Part shown: positions 8,219 to 18,182 of the stretch, piece by piece | Layout of the letters: every line of letters starts with the position of its first letter | Position numbering within the stretch: the first letter of the stretch is position 1 | Assembly: GCF_020966755.1 (NCBI RefSeq) | Contig: NZ_JAJKFT010000004.1 | Coordinates: 434,001-498,000 of the forward strand | Direction: 5' to 3' | DNA from: Blastopirellula sediminis | GTDB taxonomy: Bacteria > Planctomycetota > Planctomycetia > Pirellulales > Pirellulaceae | DNA length: 64,000 nucleotides | The notes under the pieces: generated by a model | Databases searched by the model: none | What the model saw: only the letters and a program-made list of their open reading frames with translations | What the model was told of the DNA's origin: nothing | Program-made: the position numbers and the translations under genes

Positions 8219-8371
8219 GGAAGTTCTCTCTCGAACCAGAGAGCGCGACGCCGCTGGCGGGATCGTCGCAAATCCTTGCCAGAACTGGCCAAGAACGCGA
8301 AACGCCCGGCAGCCGATCTCTCGACGCCGGGCGTTAACTGGTCGGTGGTTTCTTTCCGCTGAAAAGAAACG

Positions 8372-8448
<77 letters not shown>

Positions 8449-8461
8449 AGTGAAAAGGTAT

Positions 8462-8489
8462 AATTTAGCTTCGCCGGATTGAAACGCAA
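8462..8489 (-). promoter_or_regulatory. Possible promoter of tRNA-Asn
   Basis: On the minus strand TTGCGT (8489-8484) and TAAATT (8467-8462) are 16 bases apart, with the -10-like box about 15 bases before the tRNA. This fits a sigma70-type promoter. Planctomycete promoter consensus is poorly known, so the call is tentative. The rest of 8490-8722 shows no gene. Confidence 0.35.
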
Positions 8490-8722
8490 CACCCCATCGC
8501 CGCAACTTCGGGCCCGGTCAGCGACTTTTTCGCGCGGTATTTTCCGCAGGACCGGAAGTTCTTCCAAATTTAGCTAGCGGGGCCGAGGCCGACTTCGCTG
8601 GTCGCGGCGAAATCTCGCAGGCGAATTCGGAGGTAGGGATGGAGTGCGATCGGCAGGCGGAACAGGTCGTCTGCTGCTGGAAGACTGACAGGTGGCAGTT
8701 CACGCGGTGACGCGTTGCAGCG

Positions 8723-9148
8723 TCACTGGGTGCGGACTTTTTCCATGAAGACGGAGTTGCCGCGGTCGTTGTACTGCACGACAGTCATGTAGGCGTTGAT
8801 CAGCATCACTCCACGCCCCGATTCGTTCTCCAAGTTTTCCTCCTCGGTCGGATCGGGGACGTCCATTGGATTGAAACCGGGACCTTCGTCGGTTACTCGA
8901 AGAGACACACGATCGACTCCGACGTTCATTTCAATCTGAACGTTTTTTTCTGGGTTGTAAGCGTTGCCATGCTTAATCGCATTGACGATCGCTTCTTCCG
9001 CAGCCAAATGGATGCCGAACACGTCGGACATGCCCCAAGCGTGCTCTTCCAGTTTCGAAAGGAGCTGCTTGACGAGGCGTTGACCTTCGTGCGTGTCGCT
9101 CGGAATCGTTTCCGAACAAGTCCAAAGCCAGTTGTTGTTTGCTCCCAT
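8723..9148 (-). CDS. RsbW/SpoIIAB-type serine-protein kinase, anti-sigma-like ATPase
   Basis: A 141-residue single-domain GHKL ATPase of the HATPase_c_2 type. The N box is EEAIVNAIKHGN, the G1 box is VTDEGPGFNP and the G2 region is ESGRGVMLINAYM. Such proteins phosphorylate a STAS anti-anti-sigma factor and sequester a sigma factor or other partner. The STAS gene lies 126 bases upstream on the same strand, making a partner-switch pair. No sigma factor gene is adjacent, so the final target is unknown. Length is typical. Confidence 0.9.
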   Translation of the reverse strand: MGANNNWLWTCSETIPSDTHEGQRLVKQLLSKLEEHAWGMSDVFGIHLAAEEAIVNAIKHGNAYNPEKNVQIEMNVGVDRVSLRVTDEGPGFNPMDVPDPTEEENLENESGRGVMLINAYMTVVQYNDRGNSVFMEKVRTQ

Positions 9149-9274
9149 GGTTTCTTGGGGGTTGCGGGAGTAACGGGAGTGCGACCCGATAGGAGTCGCG
9201 GGATGAGCCGCTGAGGAATGAAGAAAAGATATTAGGGCGCCGGCCGGCGGAAAATACGAGGCGAGCGTTAGTCG

Positions 9275-9634
9275 TTACGATTTGAACGCGGCCAAAGCGT
9301 CAGGAACGTCGTCACGGATGTCGAACAACTTGTTCAGCTTGGTGATCGCGAAAACTTCCATGATCTCAGGACGAATATTGCTCATGCGGAGCTTGCCGCT
9401 GTGAGCTTTGACCTGCTTTTCCAGATTGATGAGCTTGCCAAGCGCGGAACTCGACAGGAACTCAACGTGCGAAAAGTTGAGCAGGATGTTCTTTTTCTGT
9501 TCTTGTTCGACCAGCGCAGTAAATTCCTGGCCGATCTCTTGGATTTGGGAATCGTCTAGAATCTTGCGATCATTGAACTGAACGACAGTCACTCCGCTGA
9601 CTTCGGAAATCCCAAGACGCCGATTATCGGCCAT
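9275..9634 (-). CDS. STAS-domain anti-anti-sigma factor
   Basis: A 119-residue STAS protein. The phospho-acceptor loop is seen as HVEFLSSSALGKLINL, where one of the Ser residues near position 58 would be phosphorylated by the kinase partner. The tail KLNKLFDIRDDVPDALAAF is typical. It is the first gene of the pair with the RsbW-like kinase. In the known cycle, the unphosphorylated form binds the kinase and frees its target. Confidence 0.92.
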   Translation of the reverse strand: MADNRRLGISEVSGVTVVQFNDRKILDDSQIQEIGQEFTALVEQEQKKNILLNFSHVEFLSSSALGKLINLEKQVKAHSGKLRMSNIRPEIMEVFAITKLNKLFDIRDDVPDALAAFKS

Positions 9635-9806
9635 GCATCCACCTCGCTGGCAATGAGCGTGTAGCCGTCGCGTTGCCCAAAAGCGATCCGGCTATTTGAC
9701 GTAACCCGTTATTTCAAATGATATTCGTGCAAACGGTGCTGTCAACGCCTCCAAATGCTAGCAAGGGGCATCTTCTCGCAGAATTGATCCGCCTTGGGTT
9801 CCGATT

Positions 9807-10226
9807 TTACTGACGGCGACCTTTGAGCGTGACGTGCTCGATCAGCAAGTAGTTGGAACCGCGATACTCGGTCACCACCCCCGAGACGGTCCAGGTGATT
9901 TTGCTGGCCGATTGTTCCATTGATTGGGCGACCCGCTCCATCGCCAGGTTCTCCAAGACATGGAAATCCTGCGTTCCGTCGTCGCTGACGAAGTTCATCC
10001 GGTCCCCCACCCAGTCGAATTGGCCGACGCTGTCGGTAATTCGCGTCCCTTCGCGGACCCGGTTGCGACGACGTTTTTCGTCGGCCTGGGCGCTGGCGCG
10101 GTCGGTCACCACATCGATCTCGGGGGCCGAAATCGGGGGTGGCGACCCATTCTGCTGTTGGGCTTGGGCAATGAACGGGAGAGCCGCGAGGGCCAAGATG
10201 GCGAAGACGCCAAGGGTTCGTAACAT
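9807..10226 (-). CDS. Secreted hypothetical protein
   Basis: A 139-residue protein from the ATG at 10226, with a clear signal peptide (MLRTLGVFAILALAALPFIAQA, cleavage after AQA). The frame extends further upstream, but only this start puts the signal peptide at the N-terminus. The mature part has an Arg-rich segment (EKRRRNRVREGT) and then a small beta domain: FDWVGDRMNFV, ITWTVSGVVTEYRGSNYLL. The strand pattern suggests an OB-like or small barrel fold. Function unknown. Confidence 0.75.
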   Translation of the reverse strand: MLRTLGVFAILALAALPFIAQAQQQNGSPPPISAPEIDVVTDRASAQADEKRRRNRVREGTRITDSVGQFDWVGDRMNFVSDDGTQDFHVLENLAMERVAQSMEQSASKITWTVSGVVTEYRGSNYLLIEHVTLKGRRQ

Positions 10227-10492
10227 CGGAGTGACCAAGGGTAGGGATTCGCTCGAACTACTGCTACGTAGCAATTTTAGGACACGCTTTGGGGCGCGCT
10301 CGGGTTGCGTTTTGGCGACAAGGTTGCGATTTCGCAACGCTGATTTTTGTTCGCAACGAATCGAAAAGATGTGTAAGGTAATGGAGTGTAACGATTTAGG
10401 GGCGGTGGCGCTGCGGCAGGAAGCGATTTGGCGCCGAGGTTGCATTTTGGCACGGAAGACCGTTTATTCGCCAGAATTCGCCGAGCTGCACC

Positions 10493-11296
10493 ATGTTTCT
10501 TCGACTTGCCGCACTGCTGATCCTCGGAAACCTTATCGGCTCTCCGCTTCTCGCCGCTGAAGTTTCCGTCACGCTTGAAAGCGGACGAACCGTGGCTGGG
10601 GCGGTTTCGGTGAAAACCGACGACGCGCAGCTCTGGATCAACTCGGGGAGCGGCGGGATCAAAGTGGTTCGCCCGATCGACTGGGATCGGATCGTGTCGG
10701 CCACGGTCGACGGCGAAGCGATTTCGGTCGACCAGTTGCGGCAGCAGCAGTTCGCTCTCGAGGAGCCGGAAATCCGCATAAAGAGCGAGATCATTGCTCG
10801 TCCCGTGCAACAGGCCAGCTACGAGGAAGAGACCTACGTGCCGCGACTGGCTTCGCTGCAGGTCTACGCAACGCTCGAAAACTGGGACTACGACATCATC
10901 GCCGACGGGCTGCGATTGACGATCGACGCCCGGGATCAATACGGGCGAACCTTCGACTTGCAGGGGCAATACGACGCCGAGCTCTACGCCTTCAAGCGAT
11001 ATGACTTTTACACCGTTCCTTCGCAGCGAGGCGTCGTTTCGACCCGGATCGGTCGCTGGGGAGGAACGATCGATTCGCAGGCCGGGGCCAATCCGATTCG
11101 CCTGACGTATCAGGGGCAAAACCCGGAATTAGACGACTCTTTCGCGCCCGAAGGGCTGTTGAAAGTTCGCATCGTCGTGCCGGGGCAGGGAGTCTTCGAA
11201 CGTAAAGTCGATTGGGTTCGGATTCGGACCTGGTCACCCTATCGCGATTACTCGCAACTGAACCAGTCGCCCAATCTTCCCTATCACCGCCGCTAG
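10493..11296 (+). CDS. Secreted hypothetical protein, beta-rich
   Basis: A 267-residue protein with signal peptide MFLRLAALLILGNLIGSPLLAAE. The first 80 mature residues (VTLESGRTVAGAVSVK... IDWDRIVSATVDGE) resemble the small beta domains that many planctomycete secreted proteins carry. The middle contains a second beta region (YATLENWDYDIIADGLRLTI). No catalytic motif is seen. It may be an envelope protein. It converges with the next gene. Confidence 0.8.
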   Translation: MFLRLAALLILGNLIGSPLLAAEVSVTLESGRTVAGAVSVKTDDAQLWINSGSGGIKVVRPIDWDRIVSATVDGEAISVDQLRQQQFALEEPEIRIKSEIIARPVQQASYEEETYVPRLASLQVYATLENWDYDIIADGLRLTIDARDQYGRTFDLQGQYDAELYAFKRYDFYTVPSQRGVVSTRIGRWGGTIDSQAGANPIRLTYQGQNPELDDSFAPEGLLKVRIVVPGQGVFERKVDWVRIRTWSPYRDYSQLNQSPNLPYHRR

Positions 11297-11298
11297 GT

Positions 11299-11598
11299 TT
11301 AGCCGGGCTTCTGCATCGCCAGGCTATGCAGGATCAGCACGCCGCCGACCGAGATGAGCGCCCAGCCGAGCCATTCGGGCGGATTGATCGTCCGCTTGGT
11401 CGTGGAGGCTTGCGATTCGGCGGCCGGAACGAACGCGGGGGGGATGTCTCCCGATGCGGCTTGTTGTTGCACCATTCGCTTGGCGATGAACGAGCTCGCT
11501 TCTTCGGTCAGGGTCACCGAATCGATGATGCGAAATTGGATCCCGAGCGCAAGCACGATCAGGCCGATCATGAAGTATTGGTTGCGATTCAGTTCCAT
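11299..11598 (-). CDS. Small two-span membrane protein
   Basis: A 99-residue protein with a hydrophobic helix near the N-terminus (FMIGLIVLALGIQF) and another near the C-terminus (EWLGWALISVGGVLIL), separated by about 45 polar residues. The loop contains SSFIAKRMVQQQ. No family recognised. It ends two bases after the stop of the facing gene. Confidence 0.7.
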   Translation of the reverse strand: MELNRNQYFMIGLIVLALGIQFRIIDSVTLTEEASSFIAKRMVQQQAASGDIPPAFVPAAESQASTTKRTINPPEWLGWALISVGGVLILHSLAMQKPG

Positions 11599-11916
11599 TG
11601 GGGTGGCTCTCAGTCGTCGGGCACGTGAGCAGATGTATCTTTAAGTATCGAGCTAGCTGGCGCTGGATTTCAGCTGTTCCGCCTGGGGCGCGGTTGTGGC
11701 GCGAGTATCGATCGCAGGCATATTTCGGGCGAAACGGGCCCCAGAGCGGGGCGAGAGGAGGCAATTTGGCTTAATTTGGCGCCCTTTTGCCTGGTTAGGA
11801 TGCAAATCTCGCGTGAACGATAGAAGCGAGGTTCTCCGCTACCCACACTAGGTGGATTAGCTCGAATCGGCTACCTTACCGGATTAAATCGCGGTACCAA
11901 TCTGAAGCTATCCTCC
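11599..11916. other. Intergenic, no gene seen
   Basis: About 318 bases between divergent genes at 11598 and 11917. Nothing but promoters would be expected. No strong hairpin, repeat or short coding frame with a ribosome site was seen. Confidence 0.6.
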
Positions 11917-14900
11917 ATGAATTCTTACGCCGAGTCCTTGATTCAAGCTGAAGCGGAGAGCGACGCCAAACGCGACGATCTCTGGTCGACCAGCTTTCTT
12001 GGATTGGTCGTGACGCAGATGTTGGGCGCGGTCAACGACAACATCTTTCGTTGGTTCGTGATCGGCATCGGCAAAGAGCAAGCCGCACAGAACACCGCTT
12101 CGGTGCTGATGGCGGGGACCGCCTGTTTCGTGCTGCCCTATATCTTGTTCGCCGCGCATGCCGGTTACCTGGCCGATCGCTACAGCAAGCGAACGGTGAT
12201 CGTGTGGTGCAAATGGGCCGAAGTGGCGATCATGTCGCTCGGCATCTTGTTCGTCCTCACCGACAGTTTTTGGTGGTTGTTGGTGACGGTCTTCCTGATG
12301 GGCGCCCAAAGCGCGCTTTACGGCCCGGCGAAACTGGGCGCCATTCCCGAAATGTTGAAGATGAAGCACATCTCTTCGGCGAACGGGATTCTCGGTCTGG
12401 GAACGGTTGTCGCCGTCGCGGTTGGAACTTTCCTCGGGAACTCGCTGAGCGATTGGACCGATCAAGGCACGACCAACATTGGACTAGCGGCGGCGATCTT
12501 GATTGGAACGGCGCTGGTCGGCGTTGGGGCGAGCTTGCTGATTCAGCCGCTGCCGGTCGCCAACGCCAACTTGTCGTTCCCGTGGAGTCCGATCGAAGCG
12601 GTCAAAGAAACGATCCACAACCTCCGCGTGCTGGGAGAAGATCGCGCCATCTTGCGAGTCGCGCTGGGAACGGCGTTCTTCTGGTCGTTGGCAAGTCTCG
12701 CGCAGTTAAATATTGACCAATTCGCCGCCGACGGCGGAACGACGACGCAGCAGCAAGTTGGGCCGCTCTTAATCGCGCTGGTCGCCGGTACGGCGGTCGG
12801 TTGCGTGTTGGCCGGATATTGGTCGCAAGGGCACGTGGAACTCGGCCTCTTGCCGCTGGGCGCCGCAGGGATGGCGCTCAGTTCGTTGTCGCTGTCGTTC
12901 GTCCATGGCGCGATCGTCAATCCGGACGAGACGTTGAACGCCGCTTATGGCATCACGTGCGCTCTACTATTCTCGCTCGGCGTCTTCGCCGGTCTGTTCG
13001 AAGTTCCGCTGGCGGCGTTCATGCAGCACCGGAGCGACCCACGGCACCGCGGCGTCATTTTGGCGGCAAGCAACTTTTTGACGTTTAGCGGATGCATGCT
13101 GGTCGCTATTCTTTTCATGGGGATGCGTTGGCAGATCTGGGAAGGTTCGGTCAACAACATCTCCGCCGCCCAGTACGAGGGAAGCCCCGAGTTTGAGGCT
13201 CGTCTGGCCCACGCGCTGGCGGTGCAAAAGAAGGAGTGGCGCGAAGGGGATCGCTCGGAAATCACGCAGGAGCAGATTAACCAGATCGCCGAGAGCGAAG
13301 ACGAACGCCGTAAGGCGACCGCCGAGTTGCTTTGGGTCGAACTTTCGCAAAGATTCAAACTGGGAGATTCGGTTGACCGGAGCGACGTGCTCGACCGTTT
13401 TCCCGAAGATAAGCAGTTAGCGGCGGCCGTGTTTCAACAAGCGTCAGGCTTGCCGCTCTTTTCGTCTCGTTTCATTTTCCTGTTCTGCGGAATCGCGACC
13501 GTGCCGGTGCTGTGGTACATCCTGCGACTGATCCCGCAGCCGGCGATTCGTTTTCTCGTCTGGCTCGCCAGCGAAACGTGCTACCGGATCCGCGTTTACG
13601 GCCGCGAGAATCTGCCGGTCAACGGCGGGGCGCTGCTCGTCTCGAACCATGTCACGTGGCTCGACGGCATCTTGTTGTTGTTGACCAGCAGCCGTCCGGT
13701 CCGGATATTCGTCTGGGCGGGGAACTTCCAGAGCAAGTGGTTCCGCGAGTTCGCCGAATGGCATGGCGCGATCATGATCGACAACGGCCCGAAGGGAATC
13801 TTGAAGGCGCTCCGCATCGGCAAAGCGGCGATCAAGAACGGCGAATTGGTCTGCATCTTCGCCGAAGGGGGCATCACCCGCAGCGGTCAGGTGCAAGGCT
13901 TCAAACGAGGCCTGATGAAACTGGTTGAAGGGACCGACGCCCCGGTGGTGCCGGTTTACCTCGACGAGTTGTGGGGCAGCATCTTCAGCTTCTCCGGCGG
14001 CAAGTTCTTCTGGAAGTATCCGCAAGGTTGGCGGACTCCGATTTCGATTCATTTCGGCAAACCGATCGAGGCGCCATACGACGTGTTTAAGATTCGCCAA
14101 GCGGTGCAGCGACTAGGTTCCCATGCTTTCGCGGTGCGACATGATCGCGTCGAACCGCCGGTGCAGGGGTTCGTCAAGTCGTGCAAGAAGCGACTCTTTG
14201 TGCGGAAGGTCGCCGACTCGACCGGCGTCGATCTGACCGGCGGCAAGCTGCTGGCCGGCACGATGATCATGCGCCGGCTTCTCAACCGTCATGTGCTGGC
14301 CAGCCGAGAAGAAGAGCCGATGGTCGGCGTCTTGTTGCCGCCGACCGGCGCCGGGGTGATTGTAAACGCGGCGCTGGCGCTTGATCGCCGCACGACGGTC
14401 AATTTGAACTACACGGTCGGCAACGACGTCCTCAACTCCTGCATTCGCCAGGCTGGCGTCAAGCATGTGCTGACCAGCCGGAAGTTCATGGAGAAGTTCG
14501 ACTACAAGCTCGACGCCGAAGTCGTGCTGCTCGAAGATTTGAAGACGAAGCCGACGACGATGGACAAAGTCGCGTGCGGCGCCGCGGCGTTCCTGACGCC
14601 GAGCCGAATCTTGAGCTGGCAGTTTGGTCTCGACAAGATCGAGCCGGAAGACCTGGTCACGGTCATCTTCACCTCGGGTTCGACCGGCGAACCGAAGGGG
14701 GTGATGCTGACCCAGGCGAACATCGCGTCGAACGTCCAGGCGGTCGACCAGATGGGGCACTTGCAGCACACGGACGTGATGGTCGGCATCCTGCCGTTTT
14801 TCCATTCGTTCGGCTATACGCTGACGATGTGGCCGGTCTTGGCGCTTGATATCGCCGGCGCATTCCACTTCAGTCCGCTCGAACCGAAGCAGATTGGCCA

Positions 14901-15753
14901 GCTGACGAAGAAGTTCGCCGGCACGCTGATGTTCTCGACGCCGACCTTCCTGCGCGGCTTCCTCCGCCGTGTTGAACCCGATCAGTTCAAAACGCTAGAA
15001 GTGGTGATCGCCGGCGCCGAGAAGTTGCCGGCTGATCTCTGCGACGAATTCGAGCAGCGGTTTGGCGTTCGCCCGGTTGAAGGTTATGGCGCCACCGAAT
15101 GTTCGCCGCTCGTCTCGGTCAATATTCCGCCGAGCCGTTCGTTCGACAACTTCCAGCCGGACCGGAAGGAAGGGACGGTCGGACGTCCGATTCCGAACGT
15201 CTCGGCACGGATTATCGATCTCGATAGCCACGAAGAGCTCGACGTCGATCAACAAGGGATGCTGCAGATCCTGGGGCCGAACGTGATGCTCGGCTATCTC
15301 CACTTGCCGGAGAAAACGGCCGACGTCATTCATGAAGGCTGGTACACGACCGGCGACATGGCGGTGATCGACGAAGATGGTTTCATTCGCATCACGGGGC
15401 GGATCAGCCGATTCTCGAAGATCGCCGGCGAGATGGTGCCGCACATCCAGATCGAAGACGCGCTTGTCTCGACGCTAGGGCCGACCGAAGACGAACGGCC
15501 GCGGATCGTCGTTTCGGCCGCGCCTTGTCCCAAAAAGGGAGAGCGGCTGATCGTACTGCATACCGAGATCGACAAGACGCCGGAGCAACTGCGCGAAGCG
15601 CTGGTCGAACGTGGATTGCCCAACATCTTTATTCCGGCCCAAGACGCCTTTTACCAGGTGCCGGAACTGCCGGTCTTGGGAAGTGGGAAATTAGACCTGC
15701 AAGCGATTAAGCAAATGGCGCTGGCACAAGCCGCCGCTCATGCCGAGCGTTAA
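11917..15753 (+). CDS. aas: Fused lysophospholipid flippase / acyltransferase / acyl-ACP synthetase (LplT-Aas type)
   Basis: A 1278-residue protein with three parts. Residues 1 to about 550 are a major facilitator transporter like LplT (VNDNIFRWFVIGIG near the start). Residues about 555-750 are a PlsC acyltransferase with the H-x4-D motif SNHVTWLDG near 576 and the FAEGGITRSG motif. Residues about 780-1270 are an AMP-forming acyl-activating domain with TSGSTGEPKGVML near 918, GYGATECSPL, and a terminal GSGKLDLQ Lys. In Escherichia coli LplT and Aas are separate and together re-acylate lysophospholipids in the inner membrane; fusions of the three are known elsewhere. An insertion of about 100 polar residues between transporter helices (near 415-515) is notable. 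Confidence 0.9.
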   Translation: MNSYAESLIQAEAESDAKRDDLWSTSFLGLVVTQMLGAVNDNIFRWFVIGIGKEQAAQNTASVLMAGTACFVLPYILFAAHAGYLADRYSKRTVIVWCKWAEVAIMSLGILFVLTDSFWWLLVTVFLMGAQSALYGPAKLGAIPEMLKMKHISSANGILGLGTVVAVAVGTFLGNSLSDWTDQGTTNIGLAAAILIGTALVGVGASLLIQPLPVANANLSFPWSPIEAVKETIHNLRVLGEDRAILRVALGTAFFWSLASLAQLNIDQFAADGGTTTQQQVGPLLIALVAGTAVGCVLAGYWSQGHVELGLLPLGAAGMALSSLSLSFVHGAIVNPDETLNAAYGITCALLFSLGVFAGLFEVPLAAFMQHRSDPRHRGVILAASNFLTFSGCMLVAILFMGMRWQIWEGSVNNISAAQYEGSPEFEARLAHALAVQKKEWREGDRSEITQEQINQIAESEDERRKATAELLWVELSQRFKLGDSVDRSDVLDRFPEDKQLAAAVFQQASGLPLFSSRFIFLFCGIATVPVLWYILRLIPQPAIRFLVWLASETCYRIRVYGRENLPVNGGALLVSNHVTWLDGILLLLTSSRPVRIFVWAGNFQSKWFREFAEWHGAIMIDNGPKGILKALRIGKAAIKNGELVCIFAEGGITRSGQVQGFKRGLMKLVEGTDAPVVPVYLDELWGSIFSFSGGKFFWKYPQGWRTPISIHFGKPIEAPYDVFKIRQAVQRLGSHAFAVRHDRVEPPVQGFVKSCKKRLFVRKVADSTGVDLTGGKLLAGTMIMRRLLNRHVLASREEEPMVGVLLPPTGAGVIVNAALALDRRTTVNLNYTVGNDVLNSCIRQAGVKHVLTSRKFMEKFDYKLDAEVVLLEDLKTKPTTMDKVACGAAAFLTPSRILSWQFGLDKIEPEDLVTVIFTSGSTGEPKGVMLTQANIASNVQAVDQMGHLQHTDVMVGILPFFHSFGYTLTMWPVLALDIAGAFHFSPLEPKQIGQLTKKFAGTLMFSTPTFLRGFLRRVEPDQFKTLEVVIAGAEKLPADLCDEFEQRFGVRPVEGYGATECSPLVSVNIPPSRSFDNFQPDRKEGTVGRPIPNVSARIIDLDSHEELDVDQQGMLQILGPNVMLGYLHLPEKTADVIHEGWYTTGDMAVIDEDGFIRITGRISRFSKIAGEMVPHIQIEDALVSTLGPTEDERPRIVVSAAPCPKKGERLIVLHTEIDKTPEQLREALVERGLPNIFIPAQDAFYQVPELPVLGSGKLDLQAIKQMALAQAAAHAER

Positions 15754-15756
15754 TCG

Positions 15757-16800
15757 CTAGCGACGCAGGTCGGCCGTCCGTTTACGCGGGAAGGGCCCCG
15801 CGATTTCGACCGGAACGATCACCACCTCTTCCGGCTCCTCGGCCGAAAGGGGGCGAATGCCTTCGTTTCGTTGGGCGACGAAGGGGCGCGGCGAATCCTC
15901 ATCCGTTGCGACGGAGGTCGTATCCATTTCGACTGCCTGGGCGCCAACTTTTTGCTGGGCAGCCTGACTTCGCTGGTAGACGCGGTGAGTCGCCTGGACG
16001 AATTGATCTCGCAGCGCGGGATCGATTTGCGTCAGCTTCTGCGACAAGTTCTGCATCCCGGTAAAGTTCTCTTCCGAGCTCTTCGAGATCTTGCCGAGAA
16101 ACGCAGTCGTCTCGGCGAAGTTCGCGTCGGCCGTTTTGCCGATCAGCGGATGAAGCGTGCGGGCCAGCAGATCGGCGCCTTTGTGCTCAAATTTGACGAA
16201 GACGTCGAGTTGGTTCGAGACGAACGTCTTGTTCATGTCGGCCGGAGCGTAGCCAGTTTTCAGGACCAGCACGCACTTCGCATCAACTTTGCCGGGCGCC
16301 AGCGGACCTTCGTAGTAGCCGTTGGCGATCAGGATGTGCGTGTCGCGGTTGCCGTAAACCAGTTCCACATCGCTAACCGTACCGGCGCCATCTTTGGCGT
16401 GGAACGAGAACTGACCGGTTCGCTCAATCGCCACGTTGGTGATCCCCATCAAACGCCAGATGTTGACGATGATCTCGGGATAACGAACCAACAGCAAATA
16501 GAGATCGGGATCGCAATCGATCACTTGGACCGGCAAGCGGCGGAAGATGCTGGGGCTGGTGACTACATAGCGAATGTCGTCGCCGGCTTGCATCGTCAGC
16601 TTGTCGAACGGGATTTCGCGAATCGCAGCGTCTCGATCGCCTCGGTTGAAGGCGACCGTTTCGTTCGGATAGCCGGTAATTTCTTGCGCCGCCGCGACAT
16701 GGGCGCAGCTGATCAATACGGCAATCGCCGCAAACCAACGTCCTGCACGTACATATCTTTGGTTCGCGATGCAAATGGCATCTCGGACTCTGCGCGTCAT
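15757..16800 (-). CDS. Secreted hypothetical protein
   Basis: A 347-residue protein with an N-terminal hydrophobic segment (FAAIAVLISCAHVAAAQ) after a basic stretch, consistent with a signal peptide. The mature part begins with EITGYPNETVAF and is alpha/beta. One stretch is an ordered domain (VTSPSIFRRLPVQVIDCDPDLY) and the C-terminal 60 residues are acidic and Pro-rich, probably disordered. No family recognised. It is tail to tail with the acyltransferase fusion, four bases apart. Confidence 0.75.
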   Translation of the reverse strand: MTRRVRDAICIANQRYVRAGRWFAAIAVLISCAHVAAAQEITGYPNETVAFNRGDRDAAIREIPFDKLTMQAGDDIRYVVTSPSIFRRLPVQVIDCDPDLYLLLVRYPEIIVNIWRLMGITNVAIERTGQFSFHAKDGAGTVSDVELVYGNRDTHILIANGYYEGPLAPGKVDAKCVLVLKTGYAPADMNKTFVSNQLDVFVKFEHKGADLLARTLHPLIGKTADANFAETTAFLGKISKSSEENFTGMQNLSQKLTQIDPALRDQFVQATHRVYQRSQAAQQKVGAQAVEMDTTSVATDEDSPRPFVAQRNEGIRPLSAEEPEEVVIVPVEIAGPFPRKRTADLRR

Positions 16801-17010
16801 ACGTCCCCCGGAAGCAGGTCGACCTCGCCGACTGGTAATCTGTTTCGATCCTGATGGTAATTCGGCTTAGGGAGGGGGGATTCCTCAGTCAAACTCGCCG
16901 CGTGCGCCGAATCCCTATGAATGCTAGCGGCGCCAGCGCCGAATCGCCCTTGTCGCTGGCGGCGTCGGCGATATCATCTCGACTCGCATGCGCCACTTTC
17001 GGGCCCAGAT

Positions 17011-18144
17011 ATGTACCAGCTCTTATTCAGCCCACGAGGCCTCGCCTCACTATTGATCGTCGCGATCGCAATCGTCGGCGCTGCGCCCTATATCTGCGCT
17101 TCGTATCTCCAGTCCTATGCCGACGCTCAGCTTGCGCAAGCGCCGGACGATGATATTGAGTTCTATTTGCGCCGGCAGCTTGAGATTTCCAGCCATCCGG
17201 AAGAGGATTTGATCGATGCGCTTAGTAGCGAGCGGGCGCCGCTGGCGCTGGCCGCGACGAACGTATTGAAACAAAAGCGGGGACGGTGGCGAGATCAAGC
17301 GGCGATTCGCTATCGCGACGAAGCGATCGAAATCGCCGTGCAGTTGTCCGCTCGCTGGGAACAGCTATCGCCGACCGCTCGTCAGGCTGCAGTCCATTTG
17401 GCCGAAGATGTCGCAACTTGGAATCTCGGACTCGAACCGGAGGAGTCGCGGCAGTTCAACGAAGCGATCGATCAGATCCTGCGGCGGTCGGCCGCGGCAA
17501 GTCCCGCCGATGATTCGCGACCGCTACTTTCTGCGCTGACGATGTTGCCCCCGCCGCAGCAGAGCGCTCGCCCTCACGAATATGAGACGCCTGAACAGAT
17601 CGCCGCGGCGCCAGGAGGCTATTTATCGGTCGTTCCAGAGCATCCTGACGCGAAAGTCGCTCGCCAATTGCATGCCCCCAGCGGATTCCCTTCGGCCGCG
17701 GCGCTCACCAGCAAGCCGATTGATCCGCAGGGAAACAATCGCGAGCCGTTCGGCTCGACGGGAAGTATGGGGATCGCTCCAGGCGTTTTGCCAGAGTCGG
17801 CGCGTCCTAGTTTTCCGACCGATTTGACGAAACTGGCAGATGTCGACGTCATGCATTGGCTGCATGACTCGCGACCAGAAGTGATCGAGCTCGCCGAAAA
17901 GGAATTGCTCCGTCGACGGTTTCAGCCGTTTGAACTCGATATGGCCCGCAAGCTGACGAGTCCCAGCGTACAGGATCGACTTCGGCTGGCGAAAGAATTG
18001 TCGATCGAGACCGATTTCGACCGGAAGATGTGGCTGGTCGAACTAGCGCATGACGTCGACGCCGACGTACGGATCGTCGCTCAAAAACAGCTCATGCAAT
18101 TGCGCATCACGGATCGCGGCGCCCCTGCTGAAACGCCGCGATAA
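17011..18144 (+). CDS. Membrane-anchored protein with HEAT-like C-terminus
   Basis: A 377-residue protein from the ATG at 17011, chosen because it places a membrane anchor (SLLIVAIAIVGAAPYICASY) at the N-terminus. The frame is open upstream but that part is Arg-rich and out of character. Two helical blocks flank a Pro-rich low-complexity linker (about 180-270). The C-terminal block (DSRPEVIELAEKELLRRRF... DVDADVRIVAQKQLM) reads like HEAT repeats, which usually bind proteins. Function unknown. Confidence 0.75.
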   Translation: MYQLLFSPRGLASLLIVAIAIVGAAPYICASYLQSYADAQLAQAPDDDIEFYLRRQLEISSHPEEDLIDALSSERAPLALAATNVLKQKRGRWRDQAAIRYRDEAIEIAVQLSARWEQLSPTARQAAVHLAEDVATWNLGLEPEESRQFNEAIDQILRRSAAASPADDSRPLLSALTMLPPPQQSARPHEYETPEQIAAAPGGYLSVVPEHPDAKVARQLHAPSGFPSAAALTSKPIDPQGNNREPFGSTGSMGIAPGVLPESARPSFPTDLTKLADVDVMHWLHDSRPEVIELAEKELLRRRFQPFELDMARKLTSPSVQDRLRLAKELSIETDFDRKMWLVELAHDVDADVRIVAQKQLMQLRITDRGAPAETPR

Positions 18145-18182
18145 ACGTTCGTTCGATATCAAGAAGCGGACGCGCGTCGAGA

